From Paenibacillus senegalensis JC66 (lineage in GTDB: Bacteria; Bacillota; Bacilli; Paenibacillales; NBRC-103111), in assembly GCF_000285515.1 (NCBI RefSeq), contig NZ_HE610958.1, forward strand, positions 507,958-570,949: a DNA stretch of 62,992 nucleotides, given 5' to 3'. A program made the position numbers and the translations under genes. Shown here piece by piece: positions 17,624-27,104 of this stretch. Position 1 is the first letter of the stretch. The number at the start of each line of letters is the position of its first letter. The notes under the pieces were generated by a model. It ran no database searches. It was not told the DNA's origin and saw only the letters and a list, made by a program, of their open reading frames with translations.

Positions 17624-18955
17624 ATGGAAAAAAAACAATCTGCCGCCTTATATGAGGAGGCATTGCAGCACATTGTCGGAGGGGTTAACAGCCCCTCCCG
17701 TTCTTTTAAAGCCGTCGGCGGAGGAGCGCCGGTATTTATGAAGCGTGCCGACGGCGCCTATTTCTGGGATGAGGACGGCAACCGGTACATAGATTATTTG
17801 GCCGCTTACGGTCCGATTATACTCGGCCATGCCCATCCCCATGTAACTGAAGCGATTTGCCAGGCTGCCAGGAATGGTGTGCTTTACGGTACGCCGACCG
17901 CTCTGGAGAATGAATTCGCCAAAAAACTGAAGGCAGCGATTCCCTCCCTCGATAAAGTGCGCTTCGTCAATTCCGGCACCGAGGCAGTGATGAGTACAAT
18001 TCGTGTAGCCAGAGCCTATACCGGTCGCTCCAAAATTATTAAATTCGCCGGCTGTTATCACGGTCATTCCGATTTGGTGCTCGTCGCTGCCGGATCGGGT
18101 CCCTCCACACTCGGCAGTCCGGATAGTGCCGGGGTTCCAGCTTCCATAGCTCAGGAGGTCGTGACCGTTCCCTTTAATGATCTGAGCGCTCTCGAAGAGG
18201 CTTTGCGCCATTGGGGAGACGAGACTGCGGCCGTTATGGTAGAGCCAATTGTCGGCAATTTCGGGATGGTCATGCCGAAGCCCGGCTTTCTTGAGGGCTT
18301 GCGCGAGCTGACCCATCGATACGGAGCGCTGCTGATTTACGATGAGGTGATCACCGCCTTCCGCTTCCATTACGGGGCGGCTCAGACTTATCCGGGCATC
18401 CTTGGGCCCAGTGAGTCCGGCAGCTCCTCCTATGAAGCAATTGAGCCTGATTTGACAGCGCTAGGAAAAATTATCGGCGGAGGGCTCCCCATAGGCGCTT
18501 ATGGAGGCAAGCAGCATGTGATGGACCAGGTTTCCCCGCTTGGCCCCGCTTATCAGGCCGGAACGATGGCCGGCAACCCGGCTTCTATGGCGGCAGGACT
18601 TGCCTGCCTTGAAGCATTAAGCGATCCGAATGGCTATGAGCGAATGGAAAGGCTGGCGTCACGGCTTGCCGATGGAATAGCGAGGCTTGCCGCTGAAGCG
18701 GAAATCCCCTTGACGGTTAACCGGATAGGAGGAGCTTTCTCCACCCACTTCTGCGCACATCCCGTCACCAACTACGCGGAAGCGCAGGCTGCCAGCGGCG
18801 AACAATTTGCCCGATTCTTCAAGCTTATGCTCGACCAGGGTATATGCCTCGCTCCATCTAAATATGAAGCCTGGTTTTTAACTACCCGCCATACGGAGGA
18901 AGACATTGATTTTACACTGCAAGCTGTCGAGTCCGCATTTCAAAAAATGGGCTAA
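17624..18955 (+). CDS. hemL: Glutamate-1-semialdehyde 2,1-aminomutase
   Basis: A 443-residue PLP enzyme forming 5-aminolevulinate in the C5 haem pathway. Seen: the SGTEA motif (117-121), [10 protein letters not shown] with the PLP-binding Asp (240), and [16 protein letters not shown] with the PLP lysine K282. The length is slightly above usual because of a short insertion before the lysine ([14 protein letters not shown]). No other hem gene is nearby, so it may be the second copy (gsaB-like) found in many Bacillales. AAAGGAG precedes ATG 17624. Confidence 0.95.
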   Translation: MEKKQSAALYEEALQHIVGGVNSPSRSFKAVGGGAPVFMKRADGAYFWDEDGNRYIDYLAAYGPIILGHAHPHVTEAICQAARNGVLYGTPTALENEFAKKLKAAIPSLDKVRFVNSGTEAVMSTIRVARAYTGRSKIIKFAGCYHGHSDLVLVAAGSGPSTLGSPDSAGVPASIAQEVVTVPFNDLSALEEALRHWGDETAAVMVEPIVGNFGMVMPKPGFLEGLRELTHRYGALLIYDEVITAFRFHYGAAQTYPGILGPSESGSSSYEAIEPDLTALGKIIGGGLPIGAYGGKQHVMDQVSPLGPAYQAGTMAGNPASMAAGLACLEALSDPNGYERMERLASRLADGIARLAAEAEIPLTVNRIGGAFSTHFCAHPVTNYAEAQAASGEQFARFFKLMLDQGICLAPSKYEAWFLTTRHTEEDIDFTLQAVESAFQKMG

Positions 18956-18994
18956 ACCCGAACATTCCTTTACAAAACCATTACAATTAAAAGT

Positions 18995-19047
18995 CTCATC
19001 CTGCTGCCCTAAAGCGGTGGGATGAGCTCCTTCACACCTCTTTTTTT
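18995..19047 (+). terminator. Weak intrinsic terminator after hemL
   Basis: CTCATCC (18995-19001) pairs with GGATGAG (19020-19026), but the T run lies 14 nt further on (19041-19047), so termination may be imperfect. Confidence 0.5.
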
Positions 19048-19247
19048 CATCTCATTAGGGGGTAAGAAATGCATCGCTGGGGCTGAAACACTCACCCGCC
19101 TTCCGTCACCCGACCAAGACAATCCTCCCTGTTGGATATCCCTTACAGCAAAGTTACATTAATAACAGCTATAAAAAATATTATTCAACTTTTATACATA
19201 TCTTTAAAAAAAGAGCGCTTACATCAGGCTATCCAAAATGTTCACTA

Positions 19248-19276
19248 TTGTCTGATTAACAAAATCGTGTTATTCT
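19248..19276 (+). promoter_or_regulatory. Promoter of the glutamate synthase gene with an operator-like palindrome
   Basis: TTGTCT (19248-19253) and TATTCT (19271-19276) with a 17-bp spacer. The spacer and -10 edge carry the inverted repeat TAACA-N6-TGTTA (19257-19272), a candidate binding site. It is not the TnrA/GlnR form (TGT...ACA). The resulting leader of about 200 nt holds two hairpins, GGGAC/GTCCC at 19335-19353 and CTCTTCAA/TTGAAGAG at 19378-19409, without a following T run. Confidence 0.6.
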
Positions 19277-19452
19277 TTATTAACGCTAATTATCGATAAA
19301 GTTTCGACTGCACCACGTAGTATCCTCACCTTTTGGGACACCTTCCTCGTCCCGATTTCCTAGCAATGTTTCAGCGTCTCTTCAAGGCAGGGCCCCTTCG
19401 TTTGAAGAGGAATGCTATACATTAAATTGAATTTTTATACACATTTCTTAAC

Positions 19453-19488
19453 AGGAGGTGACGGTCAGATTTCTGACCCAAAGCAATG
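19453..19488 (+). promoter_or_regulatory. Remote ribosome binding site with hairpin before gltA
   Basis: AGGAGGTG (19453-19460) is the only good ribosome binding site but lies 25 nt before the ATG at 19486. Between them GGTCAG (19463-19468) and CTGACC (19473-19478) form a perfect 6-bp hairpin with a 4-nt loop. Folding it would bring the effective spacing to about 9 nt. An in-frame TGA at 19474-19476 excludes an earlier start. Confidence 0.7.
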
Positions 19489-22400
19489 AATAGAGCTATG
19501 ATTAATGAAAGTCGATTTCAAAATTTGCTAGAAGTCGAACATGACAGCTGTGGTATCGTTTGCGTCATTGAGAAGGATGGAAACCCGTCTTCACAAAACA
19601 TTCAAAAAACGATTGATGCACTGGTCAAGATGGAGCATCGTTCGGGTTTTATCCACGGTGAAGGAGACGGCTGCGGAATCCTGACCGACATTCCGAAAGC
19701 ACTGTGGAAGAAACGCTTAAGTGATGCCGGACTGGACGAGGCTCTTGCGGATCGCGAGCAATTTTCTATAGGCCATATTTTCGTGCCGCGCAAGCTGGAC
19801 ATTTCCGTAACCGAAATTCAGCAGGGCATCCGAAGATTATTCGAAGAGCACGGCGTATCCATTCTGTTGGAGAAAGAGAATGAAGTCGACAACAGTGTGC
19901 TTGGACCAAACGGACTGAATGATGAGCCAACCTTCTGGCAAATTGCCGCCTTGTGCGAGAAAGAAGGCGTCAACACAGCCGACCATTTGTATAACCTGCA
20001 TATTGCGATTGAAGAGCAATACCACGTACACGTAGCTACGCTGAGCAACACCACTGCAGCATATAAAGTTATGGGTGCCGCAAGCATTCTCCCCAAGTAT
20101 TTTAATGATACCCGTGATCCTCTGTTCGCCGCTCAGGTAACAATCGGACATAACCGCTACTCGACAAATACCTTGTCAAACTTTTTCCGTGTTCAGCCGT
20201 TTTCCTTGCTCGGCCATAACGGGGAAATCAACACCGTCAAGAAGCTGCGCTATGAAGCTGAGATGGTCGGCGTTTCTCTAGTGGACGGCGGAAGTGACTC
20301 CCAAGATATGAACCGGACGATCGAGCACTTTATTCATCGTCACGGAATGAGCCTGTTTGAAGCTATGGAGCTTATCTTCCCGCCGATCATTAATGAAATG
20401 AAGCACTATCGTCCAGAGCTTCAGGATTTATACGTTTATTATCGCCAAATTTGGGGGCATTACGCTCAAGGGCCTGCCGGTATCGTATCCCGTTACGGCA
20501 ACGAATGCGTCTTCAGTGTCGATGCGCTTGGCTTGCGCCCGGTATGGATGGTAGAAACCGAGCAATCTCTCTACTTCTCATCGGAGCAAGGTGTGGTCAC
20601 CGTAGAAGAAATGGAAGCAGAGCCAAAACCGATCGCTCCTGGCGAAAAAGTTGGGGTAGTGCTGACTCCAGGCGAACACATTCAAGTTATCCCTTACCAT
20701 GCTATTCAAGAGCAAGTGCTTGAGCGCGCAAAGAAAAAAGTTGATTTCAGCGGTTACCGCAAGCATTTGTCCTATGAATCGGTTGGAATCGAAGCGGAAG
20801 CAGCGGATCGCGTAACGGCCAGCGATAATATGTACAGCGCTTTTGGCTGGGATCGCCAAGGCATTCAAATGATAGAATCAATGTCTACAACAGGTGCAGA
20901 GCCTATCCGTTCTTTGGGCCATGACGGACCACTGGCAAGCATTCACTGGGAAAGACAGAACATTCCTGATTTCATTAAGGAAAGCGTCGCTGTCGTTACC
21001 AACCCGGCCATTGACCGCGACCGCGAAACCGAGCATTTCTCTACCCGTGTCGTTGTCGGTCCTCGTCCGGCAATCTATGGCCAATCGGTGAGCAAGCTCA
21101 GCATAGAGCTGCTGACTCCGCTTGTAGTAGAAGGCTCTTATGGTCTGAATAGTGAAAAAGATCTTCAACAGCCTTCTTATGAACAACTGCTTGGCTTTTT
21201 CCAAACTCAAGGAACACAAGCGGTTGCTGTGCTGCCTTTATACTATAAACGCGGCAGCTCGCTTCGTGAAAGTTTGCAGCAGCTGGCTGAGCAAGCCGTT
21301 AAAGCGGTAGAAAACGGTGCCCAGCTCCTCGTACTGGATGACGAAGGAGTGCACACCGAGGATCGCTTGTGGCTGGATCCTCATTTGGCCGTGTCCGCAA
21401 TCGATATTGCTCTGCGCAACGTAAAGCTGGGCGATGGCGACAATCTTCGCCGCCGTACCTCCATCGTTCTGCGCTCTGCCGGTATACGGAACCTGCATGA
21501 CATTATTGTCGCCTGCGGTCTTGGCGCAGATGTCATCTCTCCTTACCTGCTATTTGCCACAGCGGCAAACAAATCCGGTGCAGAATCGGTAGTGAAAGTT
21601 CATTCTGCCCTGACTAAAGGAATGGAGAAAGTCATCTCCACGATTGGAACTCATGAACTGCGCGGATATACCCGCTTCTTCTCCGCTATCGGACTGAAGC
21701 CGGAGATCGCTGAAGTTCTGGATATCGTCAGCTACCTGGGCAGCGAACAAGCGGGAACAGGCTTTGCCCGGCTGGAGCAGGATGCGGAAGCACGTTACGA
21801 AAGCTTCGCGGATCCGAAAGCGAAAGCGGGCCGCAATTTCCACTTCTTCGCAAGAATGTGGAAAGCGCTCGTGGAAGCAGCTTCCGGTACTTCTCCATAC
21901 GAGGATTACCGTGACAAGCTTCGTGAAGAGGAACAGAAGAACCCAATTTCGATCCGCCATGTTGCCGACTTTAATTATGAGAAGGCGCTGGAAGGACGCA
22001 AGCAATTGGATCCTGCCCAGGTTGACATTTCCGTTGGCGATCATGATCTGCCGATGCTGATCTCCTCCATGTCGTTTGGTTCCCAAAATGAAATTGCTTT
22101 CCGTGCTTATGCGGAAGCCGGGGAACGCCTGAACATGGTAACGATGAACGGCGAGGGCGGAGAAATTAAAGACATGCTCGGCAAGTATAAAAGAACACGG
22201 GGTGCCCAAGTAGCTTCCGGCCGCTTCGGAATCAACGTTGAGCTGGCCAACTCTGTGGCGTTCCTGGAAATCAAGATCGGTCAAGGGGCTAAGCCTGGCG
22301 AGGGCGGTCATCTTCCGGGTACGAAGGTTACAGCCAAAATCGCCGCTGCCCGTAATGCAACTATTGGTTCTGACTTGATTTCTCCTTCGAACAATCATGA

Positions 22401-24039
22401 TATTTATTCGATCGAGGATCTAGCGCAAATCATTTCCGAGCTTAAAGAAGCAAGTGGCAGAAAAGCAAAAATTATCGTCAAAGTTCCGGTTGTTCCGAAT
22501 ATCGGAACCATCTCCGTCGGGATCGCCAAAGCAGGCGCCGATGTGATTACGCTCTCCGGCTTCGATGGAGGCACAGGTGCCGCCAGGGTCCACTCCTTGA
22601 CTCATGTCGGTCTGCCGACGGAAATCGGCACCAAGCTTGCGCATGTTGCATTGATCGAAGCAGGCTTGCGCCATAACGTTGAGCTTTGGTCGGATGGCGG
22701 TATGAAATCCGGTGCCGACGTTGTCAAAATGATGATGCTTGGCGCAAACCGCTGCGGATTCGGTACACTGTCCATGCAGGCCATCGGTTGTACAGCTTGC
22801 CGCGGCTGTCATCTCGACACTTGTCATGTCGGTATCGCAACCCAGATCGATTCTATGGAAGAGGCAGAAGAGAAAGGCTTGCGCCGTTTCGTGCCTCGTG
22901 AATACGATGTAGCGGTTGACTCCCTTGTTCGCTTATTCAGCAGCATGGGCAACGAGATCCGTGAAATCGTAGGCAAACTCGGCTTCAAGAGCGCACAAGA
23001 CCTGGTAGGCCGATCGGACCTTCTGCATCAAGTTGCTCAGCATGACCGGATGGATCTGTCCGACCTGCTTCGTCCGGCTCCTATCCAGTTCATCTCCGCA
23101 GAGCAAGGAGCCCAGGAAGCAGCAGTGTCCAGCGTGCCTTCTTCGGATATCCGCCTGGCTGCCGGGGCTGAGACTCAGGATTTCTTCCCGGATTCCCTGT
23201 CCTTCGACGCTCCGGTGGAAAGAACCTGGTCCCGCGTTTCGGCTGAAACCCGTATTATCGGAAGCCGTTACTCCAGTCACCGCGTTCGCGGCCATCTGGA
23301 CGGCAGCCATGACAGCCTGCCTGGAGTGAAGCTTCAGCTGGTTGACGGATCCGTTCCCGGTAATGGTCTGGCCGCCTTTAACGCTCGCGGTGTAGACATT
23401 ACGGTATTCGGCGGAGCCGAGGATGGTGTCGGTAAAATGGCTAATGGCGGTAAGATTGCCATTCTCAAAGCACAGAACAAGCACAAAACATTCATCAATG
23501 GCTCAGTAGGTAAATCCTTTGGGTACGGAGCGCAAAAAGGGTTGTTCCTCGTCCAAGGAAACGCCGACACCCGCGCATGTATTCGTTTCTCCGGTGCCGA
23601 TGTCGTATTTGGCGGAGAAATCACTCAACCGCTGCAGGATGAACTGGGTACGATCGCCAGCCGCGCTAATTTGAAGGGCTTTGCCTTTGAATACATGACT
23701 AACGGCCGTGCTGTTGTTCTTGGCGATCCAGGACCTTGGATCTGTGCGGGTATGACCGGGGGCGTTATTTATCAGCGTATTATCCCGGAGATGGGCTTGG
23801 ACGAAGCTGCTATTCAGCGCCGTATTGCTAAAGGTGCTAAAGTCAGCATCGAAGCTCTCGATGAGAAAGCCATTGCCGACCTGAACGAGCTTCTCGGTAT
23901 TTACCGGCAAGAGCTTGCAGACTCCGGACAGTCCGAGGCAGCTGCGGCGATTGACCGCCTTCTGTCCAATCTGACTGCAAACTTCGTAAGAATCGCTCCG
24001 GTACAGCTGCAAGCTGACCAATCGGTAGCTACCGAGTAA
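19486..24039 (+). CDS. gltA: Glutamate synthase, large subunit
   Basis: A 1517-residue flavoprotein that makes glutamate from glutamine and 2-oxoglutarate (named gltA in Bacillus, gltB in E. coli). Seen in order: a short propeptide followed by the class II amidotransferase nucleophile C22 (HDSCGIV), the central and FMN-binding synthase domains (EGGEIKDMLGKYKRTRG; GFDGGTGAARVHSLTHVG), the 3Fe-4S cysteines C1102, C1108 and C1113 in C-x5-C-x4-C, and the C-terminal beta-helix domain. Length is normal. The usual small subunit gene is not next to it: downstream lies an IS remnant. Translation control by the hairpin at 19463-19478 is possible. Confidence 0.97.
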   Translation: MNRAMINESRFQNLLEVEHDSCGIVCVIEKDGNPSSQNIQKTIDALVKMEHRSGFIHGEGDGCGILTDIPKALWKKRLSDAGLDEALADREQFSIGHIFVPRKLDISVTEIQQGIRRLFEEHGVSILLEKENEVDNSVLGPNGLNDEPTFWQIAALCEKEGVNTADHLYNLHIAIEEQYHVHVATLSNTTAAYKVMGAASILPKYFNDTRDPLFAAQVTIGHNRYSTNTLSNFFRVQPFSLLGHNGEINTVKKLRYEAEMVGVSLVDGGSDSQDMNRTIEHFIHRHGMSLFEAMELIFPPIINEMKHYRPELQDLYVYYRQIWGHYAQGPAGIVSRYGNECVFSVDALGLRPVWMVETEQSLYFSSEQGVVTVEEMEAEPKPIAPGEKVGVVLTPGEHIQVIPYHAIQEQVLERAKKKVDFSGYRKHLSYESVGIEAEAADRVTASDNMYSAFGWDRQGIQMIESMSTTGAEPIRSLGHDGPLASIHWERQNIPDFIKESVAVVTNPAIDRDRETEHFSTRVVVGPRPAIYGQSVSKLSIELLTPLVVEGSYGLNSEKDLQQPSYEQLLGFFQTQGTQAVAVLPLYYKRGSSLRESLQQLAEQAVKAVENGAQLLVLDDEGVHTEDRLWLDPHLAVSAIDIALRNVKLGDGDNLRRRTSIVLRSAGIRNLHDIIVACGLGADVISPYLLFATAANKSGAESVVKVHSALTKGMEKVISTIGTHELRGYTRFFSAIGLKPEIAEVLDIVSYLGSEQAGTGFARLEQDAEARYESFADPKAKAGRNFHFFARMWKALVEAASGTSPYEDYRDKLREEEQKNPISIRHVADFNYEKALEGRKQLDPAQVDISVGDHDLPMLISSMSFGSQNEIAFRAYAEAGERLNMVTMNGEGGEIKDMLGKYKRTRGAQVASGRFGINVELANSVAFLEIKIGQGAKPGEGGHLPGTKVTAKIAAARNATIGSDLISPSNNHDIYSIEDLAQIISELKEASGRKAKIIVKVPVVPNIGTISVGIAKAGADVITLSGFDGGTGAARVHSLTHVGLPTEIGTKLAHVALIEAGLRHNVELWSDGGMKSGADVVKMMMLGANRCGFGTLSMQAIGCTACRGCHLDTCHVGIATQIDSMEEAEEKGLRRFVPREYDVAVDSLVRLFSSMGNEIREIVGKLGFKSAQDLVGRSDLLHQVAQHDRMDLSDLLRPAPIQFISAEQGAQEAAVSSVPSSDIRLAAGAETQDFFPDSLSFDAPVERTWSRVSAETRIIGSRYSSHRVRGHLDGSHDSLPGVKLQLVDGSVPGNGLAAFNARGVDITVFGGAEDGVGKMANGGKIAILKAQNKHKTFINGSVGKSFGYGAQKGLFLVQGNADTRACIRFSGADVVFGGEITQPLQDELGTIASRANLKGFAFEYMTNGRAVVLGDPGPWICAGMTGGVIYQRIIPEMGLDEAAIQRRIAKGAKVSIEALDEKAIADLNELLGIYRQELADSGQSEAAAAIDRLLSNLTANFVRIAPVQLQADQSVATE

Positions 24040-24164
24040 CCCAGTAATATAGCCTTTTGGGAACAGACCTTCGACAATTCAAATCAACCTAGACCTCAAG
24101 GCGATGTTGGATAAGCTACAGAGTTCACGGAATGATATATAGCGTCATTAACTACCACAAAAGT

Positions 24165-24341
24165 GGGGCTGTCCAGAAAGTCCCCAAAATAAAAGTTGGG
24201 CGGAAAAACATATCATAATGTTTTCCGTCCAACTTTTTTTGTCATTTTGTTTTTGTAAGCAGCGAGGCGGATGCCTGCTGCTTTCAGTAGGTTGTGGGCC
24301 AACGCCACAATCCCAAACTCAACATGAATCCTGTCTGAGCA
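24165..24341 (-). mobile_element. Remnant of an IS1182-family insertion sequence
   Basis: On the minus strand 24341-24213 encodes HVEFGIVALAHNLLKAAG followed by IRLAAYKNKMT and a stop; this is the C-terminal end of an IS1182-type transposase as I know it. The outer end GGGGCTGTCCAG (from 24165) looks like the terminal inverted repeat, and the strong hairpin with arms AGTTGGGCGGAAAAACAT and ATGTTTTCCGTCCAACT (24194-24235) is the terminator-like structure near such ends. Everything upstream of about residue HVE is gone and is replaced directly by the dispersed repeat at 24343. The IS is inactive. Confidence 0.75.
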
Positions 24342-24342
24342 A

Positions 24343-24466
24343 TCTCGGGTAATCGTACCTTAATCACATAACTTGTACGACATTTCGTCTAGGGATTATT
24401 GCAGCTCCTTAATAGCTTAAAGCCCTGCTTTGTACGCAAACACGTTTGCAAATCTCGAATAATAGC
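24343..24466. repeat. Dispersed palindromic repeat, copy near gltA
   Basis: About two and a half diverged units: TCTCGGGTAATCG, then CTTGTACGACATTTCG, then GCAGCTCCTTAA...GCTTAAA, then TTTGTACG and TCTCGAATAAT. The same modules in the same order occur at 35348-35621. It abuts the IS1182 remnant on one side and the terminator of the binding-protein gene on the other. Confidence 0.8.
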
Positions 24467-24470
24467 AGAA

Positions 24471-24515
24471 AAAGCCGTCCAGCCAACGCAGATATGCTCT
24501 GCCTGGAGGACGGCT
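24471..24515 (-). terminator. Intrinsic terminator of the sugar ABC operon
   Basis: On the minus strand AGCCGTCC pairs with GGACGGCT followed by TTTTT; an inner stem GCAGA/TCTGC extends the hairpin. It lies 77 bp past the last gene of the operon. Confidence 0.8.
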
Positions 24516-24591
24516 CATGATTCTTTGCATCATCGTGGAACATTTCTACGTTATTTTTGGGGATGCTCTTCTTGAAAATGGAGCCTGCCTG

Positions 24592-25965
24592 CTATCGCAG
24601 ATTAGCTGACCAATTCTCCGCCCTTTTTTGCAAATCATCCAGGAAGCTTTGGATGTCTGGGGCATTGCCTGTCGCAGCACGGCTAATAAAGCCATTAACC
24701 GCCGGAACAATATCGCTCATGAAGAACGGATTTGCTTCATCCATCAGCTCGGAATGCCCGACCTCGGCTATTTCCAGAGCCTTCTTAATAAATTTATCCT
24801 GCTCCAAAACGAAGTCCGCATTAGACAAAGTCGGCGTGTTAGAGAAGTTGATGTAAAGATGCTTTTGAGTCTCATAACCGGATAAAAATTTCATAGCAAT
24901 CCAGGCTGCTTCCACATCCTCAACATTTTTGGCCATGACAAACGGGTCAACGGCTACCCAGCCTTCTCCATTCGGCCCCAAGTTCATAACAGGCTCAAAG
25001 CGATTAAGCAGTTCCTGGTCCTCATTGGCTCTAAATTCACTCATCGTTGAGCCGCCTGTTTGGTCTATGCCGATAGCAATCTGGTTATTTTCCAAACCGA
25101 AGTTTTCCGCTCCCTGAGCATTGACGAATCCTGGAGGGGGCAGAACAGCCGCTTCTTTAAGCCATTCCATCACTTTGACCATCTCCGGGCTGTTCAGCTT
25201 CCATTTAATCGACTTAAGGTCAGATAGCGTTCCCTCTGCTCCCGGGGCATTGAAAGCAAGTGTCAGCGCTACAAAGGTAGAGCCATTTAAAGCGTTGCCG
25301 CTCCAATACAAGCCATAATTCTGCTCTCCCGTAACCGGATTCGTGCCATGCATGCTCTTTGCTTTTTCCAGTACTTCTTCCGGAGTCGGATTCTCGGACA
25401 GCCTTTCCACTCCCCATTGCTCGAACAATTGAGTATCCATAATAATCATTCTTCTTCCTAATACCGTCGGGATTCCAAATTGGTGCTCCCCATCCGGTGA
25501 CTTGGTACTGTAGGAATTATTCCATATTCCCTCCAGATATATACTAGGGTCAAAATCGGGATCGCCCTCAATCAAATCATCCAGATCCCTCAGCAGGCCT
25601 TCCTGGTACCACTGGGATGCGAAGGCACCACCGGTATACATAATATCCACATCGTTGGACATTAACATCGCCGTTTGCTTGGCTTTTACATTTTCCCAAG
25701 GAATTTGATAAATTTCCAGCTCGATGTTGGGATACATTTTCTCAAATGTATTCTTCAAAAAAGTATTCAGCCCTGTCGTCCGGTTCCCGGTTAATGGATC
25801 AATCCCATCCTCCAGCTCCCACCCGGCCAAAGCAACCCGGACCTTGCCGGAAATATCCGATACCATCTCTACTTCTCCTGTACTTTCGCCTGAACCGGGA
25901 GCGGAGGAGCACGCAGCAACAAACACGGTCAACAAGGAAAGCATTAGCAAAGCAAGCTTTTTCAT
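24592..25965 (-). CDS. Sugar ABC transporter substrate-binding lipoprotein (first of two)
   Basis: A 457-residue exported lipoprotein. Seen: a signal peptide with lipobox VAAC and lipidated C19, a Ser/Gly linker, and a two-lobed binding protein of the carbohydrate family (extracellular solute-binding family 1), with the typical LKNTFEKMYPNIELEIYQIPW and NDVDIMYTGGAFASQWYQEGLLRDL segments. AAAGGGG lies 6 nt before ATG 25965. It is the last gene of the operon, after two permeases, while a second binding protein heads the operon. The sugar cannot be read from the sequence; the KDG genes upstream suggest a uronic-acid oligomer. Confidence 0.9.
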   Translation of the reverse strand: MKKLALLMLSLLTVFVAACSSAPGSGESTGEVEMVSDISGKVRVALAGWELEDGIDPLTGNRTTGLNTFLKNTFEKMYPNIELEIYQIPWENVKAKQTAMLMSNDVDIMYTGGAFASQWYQEGLLRDLDDLIEGDPDFDPSIYLEGIWNNSYSTKSPDGEHQFGIPTVLGRRMIIMDTQLFEQWGVERLSENPTPEEVLEKAKSMHGTNPVTGEQNYGLYWSGNALNGSTFVALTLAFNAPGAEGTLSDLKSIKWKLNSPEMVKVMEWLKEAAVLPPPGFVNAQGAENFGLENNQIAIGIDQTGGSTMSEFRANEDQELLNRFEPVMNLGPNGEGWVAVDPFVMAKNVEDVEAAWIAMKFLSGYETQKHLYINFSNTPTLSNADFVLEQDKFIKKALEIAEVGHSELMDEANPFFMSDIVPAVNGFISRAATGNAPDIQSFLDDLQKRAENWSANLR

Positions 25966-26063
25966 AAAGATACCCCTTTCCTGATATACATGATAGAATC
26001 CGCTTATCTGCGGTTGCGTCCGGCCGGATTCAACATTCCATGAAGCCGGAACTAGCAGCCCGT

Positions 26064-26963
26064 TTACTGCTTGATTCCAGTTAAAGCGATGCTTTCGATA
26101 ATGTAGCGCTGCAGGAACAAATATACCGCTACGACTGGAATAAGACTGACCGTTGTAGCCGCCATAATAATAGCAGGCAGTTGGTTGACTCCATTATTGT
26201 AGGTGAACATAGCCAAGCCTATTTGGATAGTGTACTTATCCGCACTCTTCAGGGCCAGCAGCGGCCACAGCATGTCATTCCATACTCCCAGGAATAACAG
26301 AATAATCATGGTGGCAATAATGGGCGTGCAAAGCGGAAAATAAATTTTCCAGAACACGGTTGATTCCTTTGCCCCGTCAATGACCCCTGCCTCACGCAGG
26401 GTGGATGGCAGCTGGTCGATGAAGGCCTTCGCCAGAAACGTGCCAAAGGCATAATTAAGCGCTGGAAAATAAAACGCCCAATACGTATCGATCAGGCCCA
26501 TTTTGCTAAACAGCAGGTATTGCGGGATCATCGTCATTTCAAAAGGGATCATCATCGTGCTGAGAGCCAGCAATAGCACGATATTGGCGCCTTTGAACCG
26601 AATCTTGGACAAGGCGTAGCCGGACAATAGAGCCGACAAAGCGCTGACCAGAATAACCCCTCCGCTGACTACGATGGAATTGAAGATGTAACGCATCATC
26701 GGGATATTAGTAAAAGCCGCCTCATAAGGCCTCGTTGAAGGAATTTCCGGCCACAATCTGGGCGGAAACTTAATGTTCAGTCTTGCCCCCCAGTCAAAGC
26801 TGGTAAGCAGCATCCACAGAAAGGGAATGACCATAACGAACGAGCCTAGGAACAAGATCAGGAATAATAGGATTTGTCCGGCAGAGCGCGGCTTTTTGCT
26901 TGCTCCCGCTGGAGGTGTGCCTACGGGCGCGGGGATAGGCTGCAGCGGATTAGCTTGTGACAA
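26064..26963 (-). CDS. Sugar ABC transporter permease (MalG/LacG type)
   Basis: A 299-residue inner membrane permease with six predicted membrane segments and the EAA loop (LREAGVIDGAKESTVFWKIYFPL) that contacts the ATPase. The N-terminal 28 residues are Pro-rich and cytoplasmic. The start is TTG at 26963, preceded by AAGGGGTGA; an in-frame TGA just upstream excludes an earlier start. It pairs with the MalF-type permease upstream. No ATPase gene is present, so a shared MsmX-like ATPase elsewhere is likely, as is usual for this family in Bacillota. Confidence 0.93.
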   Translation of the reverse strand: MSQANPLQPIPAPVGTPPAGASKKPRSAGQILLFLILFLGSFVMVIPFLWMLLTSFDWGARLNIKFPPRLWPEIPSTRPYEAAFTNIPMMRYIFNSIVVSGGVILVSALSALLSGYALSKIRFKGANIVLLLALSTMMIPFEMTMIPQYLLFSKMGLIDTYWAFYFPALNYAFGTFLAKAFIDQLPSTLREAGVIDGAKESTVFWKIYFPLCTPIIATMIILLFLGVWNDMLWPLLALKSADKYTIQIGLAMFTYNNGVNQLPAIIMAATTVSLIPVVAVYLFLQRYIIESIALTGIKQ

Positions 26964-27104
26964 AGAGCATCACCCCTTGAGTTAATTTTCGCATCAGGCT
27001 ACAGCAAAACCGGAGCCAAAAGTAAGCGATTTCAATATAGCGGTTATTAAATTCAAATATGCAGGTATAAATCGCAAATTTAACGAAACATACTGATTGG
27101 AATA

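Noticed and set aside
19458-19493. A possible leader peptide from GTG, 11 codons, ending over the gltA start
   Set aside because: The GTG is part of the ribosome binding site itself and has no site of its own, so it is unlikely to be translated.
21550-22398. A 282-codon open frame opposite gltA
   Set aside because: Antisense shadow of the glutamate synthase gene without start signals or motifs.
24194-24240. A dedicated terminator for gltA
   Set aside because: The strong hairpin belongs to the end of the IS1182 remnant. It may act as a terminator now, but it did not evolve with gltA.
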